Shown here: piece after piece, positions 35,501 to 45,546 of the stretch
Layout: each line of letters starts with the position of its first letter
Numbering within the stretch: the first letter of the stretch is position 1
Source: Alnus glutinosa
Taxonomy: Eukaryota > Streptophyta > Magnoliopsida > Fagales > Betulaceae
Direction: 5' to 3'
Assembly (NCBI RefSeq): GCF_958979055.1
Contig: NC_084896.1
Coordinates: 310,001 to 374,000 of the forward strand
DNA: 64,000 nt
Translations under genes and position numbers: made by a program
Notes under the pieces: generated by a model
What the model saw: the letters and a program-made list of their open reading frames with translations, nothing else
Told to the model about the DNA's origin: nothing
Databases searched by the model: none

Positions 35501-36600
35501 TCAAGTTTCCCACTTATATTGGAATTCATATTGGTTACTATCGAAATTGAGCAAGTAAATTCCATCATCTTGAGCCTTCCAAAAGCAAGCACCTTGGGGA
35601 CAATTCTCAAGGAAAAACCTGTTGCTAACCCAGAAGACATCGAAGGTCCGATGTCCACCCACCCACGACAAGTTGCAGAAGTAGAGTGTGGTCTGCCAAA
35701 AGTTGATGCTAAAACTCCATTGGAACTCTTTATTGACAGAGATATACTGGGGGCCAAGATCATCGTCTCCGGACTTGCAATGAGCTAGTAGAATATCATT
35801 TTTGAGCCCGTTTTCAATGTGAACCGCGTACTTATTGTCAGAGATGGCGATTAGCGGTTGACTCATGCAAAGAGCCAAGACAAGCAAGAGTAGTGTTAAA
35901 TTACTCATTTTCTGTACGTCCATGCCTTGATTTCGAATAATGCTTCAAATGCTACTTCTTAGATCCTTTTAAATACCCAAACAAGTAATTAACAACTCAT
36001 TCACTGCATGTACAGCTTAATTAACATGCGGATAAGATCGAAACAAGGTATTTTATTCAATAATTTTCCCACAATTTACATTTACACATAATGATATGTC
36101 CATATTTAAGACAAAAGATTACAACGTTGAGTGCATGGTAGGTGATGAGATTACACCATGAAGAGTATTTGACAGCATGCAAAGTTATTAAGTTGGATTG
36201 TGAGATGATGATTTGGTTTTTCCCATTTGATTCATTTTGGTTTTCGATCGGCTGATTCTCCTGTCTGTTCATCATATTCATAGCATTTATGTTATTACTA
36301 CATTAACGAGCGAGTGAAGTCAAGCTGTTACCAAATGCATGCTCCTAATTAACATCCAGAAGACAAAAGATTACACCATATTTAAGACAAAAGATTACAA
36401 CGTACCCCTTGTTTAACTGCATCAGAATCACCGGCCAGCAAAGATGACATTTTCATAAGGAAATTAAGGCCATATTAATTTATGTCCAAAAACGAGGCCT
36501 TGTTTCAAAAGCTAATAAATCTATCAAAATCTGCACAAACTCTCACCCTAATTAATTATTGAAAATAGCTATATATGTATGTTCACATTAGGATACTTGA
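35350..36600. repeat. SPH segmental duplication, block C (SPH3 and flanks)
   Basis: Matches block D (41075-42290) from 3' flank (GACGGAAATGTAGATGTAGAG) through the gene and promoter to about 600 bp upstream (AACTGCATCAGAATCACCGG, CAGCAAAGATGA, TTTCATAAGGAAA). Homology ends near 36590, where D abuts the PPR gene. Confidence 0.8.
35501..35923 (-). CDS. plant self-incompatibility S1 family protein (SPH3)
   Basis: 140 residues: leader MDVQK, then a hydrophobic signal peptide (MSNLTLLLLVLALCMSQPLI), then the SPH core. The core has VHIENGL, HCKSGDDDLG, NKEFQWSF, TTLYFCNLSW, FDVFW, WKAQDDGI and a terminal EFQYKWET. Mature cysteines are 49, 83, 108 and 113. It belongs to a second subfamily with SPH4 and SPH5, distinct from SPH1/2. 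Met6 could also serve as the start, giving a shorter leader before the signal peptide. The TATA-like GTATTTAAAAGG lies at about 35965-35976. It probably makes an intact secreted protein of unknown role. Confidence 0.92.
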   Translation of the reverse strand: MDVQKMSNLTLLLLVLALCMSQPLIAISDNKYAVHIENGLKNDILLAHCKSGDDDLGPQYISVNKEFQWSFSINFWQTTLYFCNLSWVGGHRTFDVFWVSNRFFLENCPQGACFWKAQDDGIYLLNFDSNQYEFQYKWET

Positions 36601-36811
36601 ACAAACTACTTTGGTACATGAGTTTTTGGCTTTTTCAAATTTAGTACTTGAATTTTCATTTGTTTCATAGATATATATATAGTACCTGTGTTTAGAGCAT
36701 CTGTATCAAGCTCTTTAAATTTTCTCTAAATTTTAGCTCAAAAATTTATTTTTTTAATTTTATCTATCACTTTTAAAAAGTTTCCTACATCAAACTCTCT
36801 AAATATTTCTC

Positions 36812-36890
36812 TATTTTAAACAAATATTATTTTTTTAGTAGTTTTGACACCAGCCTAAAAACTACTAAAAAATAATATTTGTTTAAAATA
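36812..36890. repeat. AT-rich hairpin
   Basis: The 34-nt left arm (36812-36845) is the near-exact reverse complement of 36857-36890, with an 11-nt loop GACACCAGCCT. It is preceded by GAGCATCTGTATCAAGCTC, a motif common at the ends of small plant MITEs, so this is probably the core of one. Confidence 0.6.
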
Positions 36891-36949
36891 ATATATATTA
36901 TATATTTTAAATAACTATATCTTTTCTCCATAAACTAGTACCACTTACT

Positions 36950-37330
36950 TATTTGTCATTTATCTCATTTAACTTTAGCTCATGCAATTTGGACCCTATT
37001 TTGAAGTTTCAATGCTAATTTCCTCCATCCATCTAAATTAATTAGCCGTTAAGTTGGACAAAAAAATATGTTAAATAATGAAATTGCCCATTTATGAGAA
37101 GAAAAAAAAAAGTGTCAAATGGTATTATTATTATTATTATTATTATTTTAAAAAATTATCAATCCCAATCTCAAATACCCCATATGTTGATTTTTGATGG
37201 AATATTTTTATTGATAGAAAAAATACAAAATAATTATGCTTATCAAGGGTAGTTTAGTCATTTAACATGCTTATTCATTCAACTTCATGGTTGACATAGA
37301 CTCAAAAGAGAAAAATGATACTGAAACTTT
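36950..37330. repeat. dispersed repeat, copy 2
   Basis: Second copy of the 31560-31940 repeat, same orientation, with an ATT trinucleotide run (about 37124-37146) replacing a poly(A) tract in the first copy. Confidence 0.75.
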
Positions 37331-37732
37331 AAAATGGGATATGAGTTGTAGTGAGCTAAAGCTTATTAATATTGGGAAAGATACCATAAGTAGTTCTTTT
37401 TTTTCTTTAATCTTTCCTTGTGTGACTGTGTCCATAGGAGAAATTAAATCATAAAATGAAACCTTATAATTAGGCTACCCACGCTTTTGAGATGGACATG
37501 TTTAGTCATTTAAAATATTTCTCTATTTTAAAGTGCCTTATGCTTCAGCTATGGGTAGGAGGGACCAACCCTTGAGCCAAAAGAAACAGAGGTTGGATAA
37601 TGGTTAATTGGTAAGCTACTAAAGTAAATTGCTTAGCTTGAATTGTATTAAGTTCCCATCTATTTGTATGTTTTATGCTTTTCTTTCTTGTGTGTAAATT
37701 ACGAATTATGTGCATAAATTAGTAAAGGCATA

Positions 37733-37767
<35 letters not shown>

Positions 37768-37959
37768 TTTTAGGGCATTAGCATCGACGATGCTAATGGC
37801 CTTTTTTTATCTTTTTATCTTTTTTTTAATTTTAATTTTAATTTTAATTTTTAATTTTGAGTGTATCAGCATTCACAAGAGTAGATGTTAATGATACACT
37901 ATTAGCGTTGACGTTGATGTCGACGCTAAAGGTATATCTATCAGGGTCGACTTATGGCA

Positions 37960-38063
37960 TATGTGGTACAAGTTAGGGTCGAACACATATATCATTAGCA
38001 TTGACTTTGATACTTTTAGCGTCCACTTGGGGTCGATGTCGACTAGCAAGTTTTTTGTAGTGT
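37960..38063. mobile_element. CACTA-like transposon right end (fragment)
   Basis: The sequence AGTTTTTTGTAGTG ending near 38063 is the reverse complement of the CACTACAAAAAACT terminus typical of CACTA elements. It is preceded by repeated GTCGA/CGCTAA subterminal motifs. The partner end was not found. Confidence 0.4.
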
Positions 38064-38629
38064 TATTAAAAACCAGTTATTAACTGAGTAATCGGTTTTT
38101 GTACATTGTTTTTTTTTTTTAATCCAATATTCTATCATTCAATATTCAATGCTAAATAGTAAATACTACTAGACGTGCATAATTTCATTTATCATTCACC
38201 ATTCATTCATCCCAATGAGCTCACAATCAAGTTCCTGGATTAAATAAAATGATTGTAAAGAAAATTAAACAAACAAATATTATAAAATATAATGACAATT
38301 GTATTGTAATTAAAATATGATAACAATAAAAAAAATACCAAACCTTCATATTAAAAAACTTAAGATGATTCATTCATTGAATTTAAAGATTGAGTTTGAG
38401 GCCCATATAGAATAAATATAATTATTTTTGTGTGTATGTGTGTATATATATATAAACCAGTTACCGGTTACCCAGTTGTTAACTGGTTTTTTAAAATCCT
38501 ATAACTAGTAACCATAATCTGGGTAGCTGATTATCCGGTTGTGGCTATTTTCGATTTTCCGATTATCCGGTTAGCGATTGATGGTGATTATTAGCGGTTA
38601 ATTAATAACCGCCGCCCCGTTTGATCTAC

Positions 38630-39058
38630 TTATCTTTGGAATTCATATTTGTTACTCCTGTAATTAAACCAGTAAATTCCATCCTCTTGAGCCTGCAATA
38701 AGCAATCAAAATCGCGACAATGCATACGGAAAAAAAATGTCGTAAAACCAGAAGACATGGAATTTGAAGATCTGATATCCACCCACCCGCGAAAAGCTGC
38801 AGAAGAAGAGTTTGACCTGCCAATGGGTGATGGAAAACTTCCATTGGAACTCTTTATTGACAGAGCTAGATATAGTGGCCGGAGGCCAAGATCATTGTCT
38901 CTGAACATACAATGAGCTTCTAGAATAGAGCTTTTGTGCCCGTTTTCAACGTTAAAGTGAACCACGAACTTGTCATCGTAGGCGATTAGCGGTTGACTCA
39001 TGCAAAGAGCCGAGACAAGCAAGAGTACTGCTAAATTACTCATTTTCTGTTCGTCCAT
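38630..39058 (-). pseudogene. SPH4, S1 family gene with phase-scrambled centre
   Basis: The 142-codon frame stays open from ATG 39058 to the stop at 38630. The signal peptide (MSNLAVLLLVSALCMSQPLI) and early core (HFNVENG, AHCMFRDNDLG) are normal. Against SPH5 there is then an 8-nt gain near 38870, about 6 nt near 38765 and 1 nt near 38735. The middle third (about residues 62-108) is therefore read in the wrong phase and loses the FQW...FFC core, before the correct phase returns at DCLLQAQEDGI. The end is also altered: the family-typical YKW after EFQ is missing and a stop follows. The Cys of the FFC block is lost. I judge it a probable pseudogene, though an unusually open one. Its promoter is triplicated (see 39043-39400). 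Confidence 0.75.
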
Positions 39059-39400
39059 GGCTTGATTTCAAATGCTTCAAATGCTACTTCTTAGATCCTT
39101 TAAATACCCAAACAAGTTTACAACTCATTCACTGGACAGCTTAACATGCGGATGAATGAGTTGCAGTTTTCTGTACGTCCATGGCTTGATGAATGAATGC
39201 TTCAAATGCTACTTCTTAGATCCTTTAAATACCCAAACAAGTTTACAACTCATTCAGTGGACAGCTTAACATGCGGATGAATGAGTTGCTGTTTTCTGCA
39301 CGTCCATGGCTTGATGAATGAATGCTTCAAATGCTAGCTACTTCTTAGATCCTTTAAATACCCAAACAAGTTAACAATTCATTCACTGGACAACTCAACC
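39043..39400 (-). repeat. triplicated SPH promoter/start-codon unit
   Basis: Three tandem units of about 124-125 bp begin at 39043, 39167 and 39292. Each holds, on the minus strand, a TATA-like GTATTTAAAGG (39097-39107, 39222-39232, 39351-39361), a short leader and an ATG with the first codons of the SPH reading frame. Only the unit next to SPH4 leads into the gene. The outer two run into 14-codon frames MDVQKTATHSSAC plus stop (39141-39182 and 39266-39307). Confidence 0.88.
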
Positions 39401-41010
39401 AAACATTCAAGGAGCATGCTTGGTTGCTGTTTTCTGTTTTCAAAACATCAAAAAACGTTCCATTTGAATCTTAGGCGTTTGGGTGGTTGTTTTGAAAACA
39501 AAAACAAGGAAAAACACGAAATTTTAATTTGGAAACAATTTTAAGTTGTTTCCGAAAACTGGTTTATGGTTTCTTTGAAAACACGTGGAAACCGTTCTTA
39601 AACTTAAGTGTACGCATTCACCGTGAAATAATTTTTCGTCATTCTCCCTCTCCTTTGTCCACTTCCTCCGAACTCTTTCTTAGTGCCACAGTTAACGACG
39701 AAGAACTAGATAATCATCAACAGCGCGCTCCGAGCTCGAATGGAGTCTAGCACAATACCCAGTTGGATCTTTTGGCTTCTCTCCAATCCTTCATGCGCCC
39801 AACATCGTGTCCTCCATTGATCTCTCTCTGAAGGTTGTCTCCACATTCAACCACCGACCCTTCCCTCCCACGCCCACTCTCCCAAATGCCAACCCCAACA
39901 ATATCCCCATCAAACCCACCTGCAAGGCAGACTACGGTGGCTGTTTGTCTCTTGGGTCGGGTCCCTCCCATTCACGCCAGCCGACTCGTAGATATTGCCG
40001 AGCTAGGAAGTTGGAGAATGATCAAAACGCGAGAGCGGCGGAGGCGGCACTGAGAGAGCTCGGAGGTGGAATCTGGTGGTTCATCTGTGTAATCTTTATT
40101 TTATTTTATAAGTTGCAATCTTTATTTCCCTTGTATTTTATGTATCTCTTTCTCCTTTCTTCACGTCATGTTGTGCCATTGATTATCATTTTTATGGAAT
40201 ATTGAATTTATAACAGCCACATTCAAATTGTGTTAATTTTAACATGTTGGTAATTCTTTTTCTTTTGTTGCACTGATTACTCATAGAAAGTGTTGATGGG
40301 TTATTTCTGATGGTATTGGTTTGTCTTTGGTTTGTTTTGGTAGCGTTAAGAAAAGAAATGAGGGGAAAGGGGTAAGTTGCAATTGAAGAGTTTGGGGTTA
40401 ATTTGTTGTAGTAGTTGTAGTCTTCTGTAGTTTCCTTTGCAAAAGAAAAAATGCTGTGGTGAATGATTTTTTTGGTTGCTAGTTTGGTTCTGCTGGTGGT
40501 AAGAACAGAAATGAGGGGATGGGGCCGGGAAAGTTGCAACTGAAGTTGTAGTGTCTATATGCTCTGTTCTCTGCTCTTGTTCTGAATGAAAATGTTCTGT
40601 TGGTTTTGTAATTGTGTGATGTATTTGAGTTTTGTATGGTTGTTATTGGTGTTGTTTTGGGATGGTCCTTATGTAGAGTGGTATAAATGAAAAATAAAAC
40701 CATTCTATGACATATTAGGATTGCTTTGCTTTGTGTTTGAATGTTTAAAGTAGGACAGGCTGGTTGGCTTGGTCATTGTGATCTGTTCTGCTCAATTGTC
40801 AAGGACATAGCCAAGCTTATAAGGGTACCCCCAATGCTTTTGAAATGGACATGTTTTGTGCCTCTTTCCACTTTTATTTTCCTCCTCATAGCAATATATA
40901 TATATTCACCGTATGTTGTTGAGAAAAACTTTTAAGTTTGATCAATGCCATCAAAGCAAAATTTTGCAAAAGCAAACCGATCACATGCACAATCCGCACA
41001 AAAGGATGCA

Positions 41011-41050
<40 letters not shown>

Positions 41051-41074
41051 AATAAATAAAGACAAAAAAGAAAG
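39401..41074. other. spacer between SPH4 promoter and SPH5 block
   Basis: Contains a stretch near 39600-40080 with GC-richer, Pro/Ser-rich open frames in more than one phase that I cannot assign to any family, followed by T-rich sequence. A TA microsatellite lies at 41014-41046. Confidence 0.4.
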
Positions 41075-42290
41075 AAAGAGAATTTGAGACGGAAATGTAG
41101 ATGTAGAGAGAAGATTCATCCAAAAAAAAAAAAAAAGATGTAGAGAGAAGAAACGACAGGAGAAAGTGTTTTTTTGTCTTATTTATTTGAGAAAATTAAC
41201 AAAGTCGTCACTCCCTCATCATCTGCCTTCTGCCATCAAATTTGTCGTGGTTCCCACTTATATTGGAATTCATATTCGCTACTCTCGTAATTGAACAAGT
41301 AAATTCCATCCTCTTGAGCCCTCCATAAGCAATCATAATGGGGACAATACTTACGGAAGAAAATGTTGTTAACCCAGAAGACATCGAAGGTCCGTTGTCC
41401 ACCCACCCACGACATGTTGCAGAAGAAGAGTGTGCTCTGCCAAAAGTTGATGCCAAAACTCCATTGGAACTCTTTATTGACAGAGATATACTGGAGGCCA
41501 AGATCATCGTCTCCGGACTTACAATGAGCTTGTAGAATATCATTTTTGAGCCCGTTTTCAACGTGAACCACGAACTTGCCAGCGTTGGCGATTAGCGGTT
41601 GACTCATGCAAAGAGCCAAGACAAGCAAGAGTACTGCTAAATAACTCATTTTCTGTACGTCCATGGCTTGATTTCGAATGCTGCAAATGCTACTTCTTAG
41701 ATCCTTTAAATACCCAAACAAGTTAACAACTCATTCACTGGACAGCTTAACATGCGGATAAGAAACAAGGTATTTTATTCAATAATTTTTCCACAATTTA
41801 CATTTTACACATAATGATTTCCATATTTAGACAAAAGATTACACCATGAAGATTTGACAGCAAAGTTATAAAGTTGGATTGTGAGAAGATGATTTGGTTT
41901 TTCCCCATTTGATTCATTTTGGTTTTCGATCGGTTGATTCTCCTGTCAGTTCATCATATTCATAGCATTTGAGTTATTACAACATTAACGAGCGAGTGAA
42001 GTCAAGCTGTTACCCCATTTTGGAATCGTCTGTCAACCAAATGCATGCTCTTAAAATCCAGACATGTTGTGAAGAAAACACGTACGCACCACGCAGGTAC
42101 CCCTTGTTTAACTGCATCAGAATCACCGGCCAGCAAAGATGAAATTTTCATAAGGAAAGGCCATATTAATTTATGTCCGAAAACGAGGCCTCGTTTCAAA
42201 AGCTCATAAATCTATCAAAATCTGCAGAAACTTTGTCACCCTAATTAGGGGAAATAGCTATATATGTATGTCCACATTGGGATTTGGCCA
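41075..42290. repeat. SPH segmental duplication, block D (SPH5 and flanks)
   Basis: Sister of block C (35350-36600). It ends about 23 bp before the stop codon of the PPR gene, so it probably includes that gene's 3' UTR region. Confidence 0.8.
41236..41664 (-). CDS. plant self-incompatibility S1 family protein (SPH5)
   Basis: 142 residues from ATG 41664 (an open frame further upstream starts only at TTG). Leader MDVQK, signal peptide MSYLAVLLLVLALCMSQPLI, then the core VHVENGL, HCKSGDDDLG, NKEFQWSFGI, STLFFCNMSW, FDVFW, KYCPHYDCLW, RAQEDGIYLF, EFQYKWEPRQI. Mature cysteines are 48, 82, 107 and 112. It is close to SPH3 and to the in-phase parts of SPH4. TATA-like GTATTTAAAGG is at 41703-41713, about 45 nt before the ATG. 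It is probably an intact small secreted protein; the biological role is unknown for most of the family. Confidence 0.92.
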   Translation of the reverse strand: MDVQKMSYLAVLLLVLALCMSQPLIANAGKFVVHVENGLKNDILQAHCKSGDDDLGLQYISVNKEFQWSFGINFWQSTLFFCNMSWVGGQRTFDVFWVNNIFFRKYCPHYDCLWRAQEDGIYLFNYESSEYEFQYKWEPRQI

Positions 42291-42312
42291 CACCTCAACA
42301 AACAAACGCCAT

Positions 42313-43791
42313 CTATTTCTCTTTCTCCTGCATTTGAGTTTCCGACATTTCCTTCCTCAACACTTCTGCCACTTCCTCATTCCCTTGTTCAATATAACCA
42401 TCAATAAAAGCCCCATATATCTCCAAATTTGGAGCAAACCCTTTCCCCACCATCTCAGCCTGTAGCTTTAATGCTTCTTCCATCCTCCCCTCCTTACATA
42501 ACCCCTTAATCAAAGCCTCATAACTCTTCCCCTTTGGCACCACACCAAAATTCTCTACTCCACCCCTCAGAATCTCCAAAGCCTCATAAACCTTACCCTT
42601 ACCACAAAGTCCTCCAATCAGACCATCCAGTGTGGAAGCCTCCGGCCTAAAACCCTTTCTACACATATCCTTATACACAAACAACGCTGAATCAACATCC
42701 CCAACACTACAATATCCGTCGACAAGATACTCATAAGTGACACAACTACTTTCCACCCCATTCAACCCCATTTCTCTAGAAAATTCCTCAGCTTTCTCCA
42801 TCTCTCCAATCTTGCAAAACCCACCAATCATGGTGTTGTAGCCCAGGACATCACCCTCCACTTGCTTAACTCTCATCTCCTCCCACAATTCCTCAGCCTC
42901 TTCCATCCTCCCTTCCTCGCAATACGCAGCCATCAAAAGGCTATAACTATAACCATTTGGAACGCAATCAAACCCCACCATTTCATTCCAAACCATCTCC
43001 ACCTTCTCAACCAAACCATCCTGATAAAATCCCAGCATTAACGCATTAAAACTATGCACATTAGGCCTAACTCTAAAGCCCCTTTTCGTATTGTCCTCAA
43101 CTTCTTCACGCTCCAATCCAAAAACCTCCCTATAAACCTCGTACCCGCCACACCCCCCTCGACACCTCAAAACCCATGAAACCAAAGAATTCAAGGTGCC
43201 AACTTTGGGGCTGATCCCACGAGACCTCAACATCCTCACAATCTCAATGGCCGAATCGATCGTCTTGGTCTCCAAACAAGCTTCAATCAACAAATCAAAC
43301 ACAAACGGTGCAGAACCACATGGCCTATACGTCTTGACAAGGCTCTCGAACACCTTCAACGGCTTCGACACGAGGCTATCTTCCTCGGAGACGCGAATGG
43401 CGGTCCGAATGAGGGATTGGGCTTGGTCCTTGAGGCGGGCCCGGGCCAGGATGTGGACCATGGTGCAGTGGGTGAGGAGGTTGTGGGTGCAGAGGGACTT
43501 GCGCTGGGTCCAGAGGAAGAAGCGGAGGGCAAGGTGGGGATTGTTCTTGAGGCGGAGGGTAATCTGGGAAAAGTCGTTGGGGTGGAAGCCATCAGGGTAG
43601 AGAGAGTGGAGGTGGTTCCACCGGGACTTGGAGCGGAGCTGGGTGAGGATCGAAACGACGGTTGAGATTAGTGTTTCGGATTGATCGTACGGTGGGATGG
43701 AAGAGGAGGCGAAGGAGAGAAGGGAGAGGGGTTTGTGTTTGGGGGTTGAGAAGAGAAGGCGTTTCAGGACTGGAATGGCCATTGAACACAT
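42313..43791 (-). CDS. P-class pentatricopeptide repeat protein
   Basis: A single intronless frame of 492 residues, as usual for PPR genes. The N terminus (MAIPVLKRLLFSTPKHK...) is rich in Arg/Lys/Ser and poor in acidic residues, typical of a mitochondrial targeting peptide. From about residue 162 onward it consists of roughly eight 35-residue PPR motifs. Examples are SFNALMLGFYQDGLVEKVEM (247-266), YSYSLLMAAYCEEGRMEEAE (281-300), GYNTMIGGFCKIGEMEKAEE, TYEYLVDGYCSVGDVDSALF, and SYEALIKGLCKEGRMEEALK. PPR proteins bind organellar RNA one base per repeat and act in its processing, stability or translation. It has no E or DYW extension, so an editing role is less likely. It resembles Arabidopsis At2g15980 by my recollection. 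Met4 (43782) is an alternative start. Confidence 0.93.
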   Translation of the reverse strand: MCSMAIPVLKRLLFSTPKHKPLSLLSFASSSIPPYDQSETLISTVVSILTQLRSKSRWNHLHSLYPDGFHPNDFSQITLRLKNNPHLALRFFLWTQRKSLCTHNLLTHCTMVHILARARLKDQAQSLIRTAIRVSEEDSLVSKPLKVFESLVKTYRPCGSAPFVFDLLIEACLETKTIDSAIEIVRMLRSRGISPKVGTLNSLVSWVLRCRGGCGGYEVYREVFGLEREEVEDNTKRGFRVRPNVHSFNALMLGFYQDGLVEKVEMVWNEMVGFDCVPNGYSYSLLMAAYCEEGRMEEAEELWEEMRVKQVEGDVLGYNTMIGGFCKIGEMEKAEEFSREMGLNGVESSCVTYEYLVDGYCSVGDVDSALFVYKDMCRKGFRPEASTLDGLIGGLCGKGKVYEALEILRGGVENFGVVPKGKSYEALIKGLCKEGRMEEALKLQAEMVGKGFAPNLEIYGAFIDGYIEQGNEEVAEVLRKEMSETQMQEKEK

Positions 43792-44368
43792 TACCCACAG
43801 AGAGAGAGAGAGAGAGATAGAGATTGCCTATCCTTCAAGGAGTGAACGGCACGTCGTGTTGAGGCGGAAAACTGGGCCAGATTGGGCTATTTACATTTCA
43901 GTAGTATGTACCAATTTTTTTAAGTTGTTCTGGTGCCCAATTGCCCATCTCAAATCTTTGACTTGGCTGATCCCTATTAAGGGATAATTGCATTTTTTTA
44001 TTCTTAGAGTTTGCCTAAATTATAAATCACTTCATATGGTATAAAAAATTCATAAAGAGTCCCAATGATAAACTATAATTACAAATCACTCCTTAAACCG
44101 GCCCGTTTTCCGTCTACCAAGTTAACAGATTCTATTAGTTTGTCACGTCATACCTAGGGGCGTAAACGAGTTGAGTTACTCGTGAGCTTACTTGAGATCT
44201 GCTTGAATAAACTCAACTCGTGCTTGAATCGATTATTAAATGAGCTATTCGTAAACACGAAATCAAACTCGATTATTAAATGATGCAAACTCGTATAAAC
44301 TCGGCTCGACTTAATTAAAACTCGTGAATCCCGCTCGTATAAAGATCGACTTGTTTATTAAGGCTTGA

Positions 44369-44370
<2 letters not shown>

Positions 44371-44430
<60 letters not shown>
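44371..44430. repeat. (TA)n microsatellite
   Basis: About 60 bp of TA repeats within the hAT-like element. Confidence 0.9.
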
Positions 44431-44433
<3 letters not shown>

Positions 44434-44949
44434 AATATACTATATGTAAGCATAAATTAAGTAACAAATACCTATTGATCAATATATATTAATTGGTTAT
44501 ATGTATATAAAATAGTAAAAGTGAATAATATCAACACTTAATGGCTAGTCATATGATATAATGACAATCCATATACTTAATTATGTTATTCATATAATAT
44601 AATATGACTAATGATAATATAATAATATAACATTGTGACATATGACATGTAATCACTTTATTATATGTTATAAGTATTATTATTAGATATTTATTAATCA
44701 TTACATCATGTGATCAAAGATTTAAGATCATACGAATTGTTAAATCATGTTAATATGTTATCATATGATAATACTTAGATCGTATGATCATATGATATTA
44801 GTATTATTAGTAGATAGTTTATGAATCATGATAATTATGATTTATGACTCATAATTATAATACTTATCATAAATTCGTAGATAATCTAATAAATCAAGTG
44901 ATATGATATGATTCATAATTAATAGTAATATATATATATATATATATAT

Positions 44950-45365
44950 ATATTGAGAATTCTTCTGAGACAAATTCTACTTTCGAGTATGATTCTGATG
45001 AGAATATCATAAAAGTCGAAAAAGCCCTTTCAGCCTTAGAACTGAATAGGATCCACAGACCTAAGTTTCCCCCAACAAGTTTCACCAAGAATTGGTATCC
45101 CAAGCCTACCCCTCCGGATATCCAATTTGAGGAAAGAAATTTCCAAAGTCAATTTGTAATTTCTGCTGATAAACTATACGAATGAAATATCGATGGTTTA
45201 ACAAAGCAGCAAATTCTTGATAAGTTAACCCATATGACCATGGTTTCTAGCAGTTATGTTATGAACCATGATTTGATCCAACCAGAGGTCGTCGACCTCC
45301 TAGTTGCGGGTTTCACAAGAACCCTTCAATCCTGGTGGGAAAAGCATCTTACCGATGAGTCAAGA
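44950..45365 (+). mobile_element. pararetrovirus-like fossil (Caulimoviridae-type fragment)
   Basis: Plus-strand translation of this stretch resembles part of the polyprotein of endogenous plant pararetroviruses, with phrases such as LTKQQILDKLTHMTMVSSSY and LLVAGFTRTLQSWWEKHL. It is only a short piece of one region, is not intact, and lies inside the hAT-like element. Family assignment is from memory of similar plant genomic relics. Confidence 0.5.
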
Positions 45366-45546
45366 GCTTAATTAGCTTAGCTTTCCCTTCCTTTGTAGAA
45401 GAAAGAAACTTAGGAGGAGTCATTTTATCCTGAAAAATGAAAGTATTAGAAACAATCCAAAATTCAGAAGTAATAATGCTATCATGCTTGAATAACGTTT
45501 TTGTAGAGTACTTAAATATTTTATTCAAAGAACATATATATATATA

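Larger units (their letters stand above)
35980..38629. other. spacer between SPH3 and SPH4
   Basis: The first 600 bp are the duplicated upstream flank of SPH3. Then come a hairpin at 36812-36890, repeat copy 2 at 36950-37330, a TA microsatellite at 37739-37763, a CACTA-like right end at about 37960-38063 and a GGTTAT/CCGGTT-rich repeat at 38445-38620. No gene is recognised. Confidence 0.5.

Noticed and set aside
39529-40205. Open frames with Pro/Ser-rich translation on the plus strand
   Set aside because: Different phases are open in turn and none looks like a known protein; could be an unannotated transcript but not supportable from sequence alone.
43356-43665. Open frames on both strands over the PPR gene 5' part
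   Set aside because: Shadows of the PPR coding sequence.
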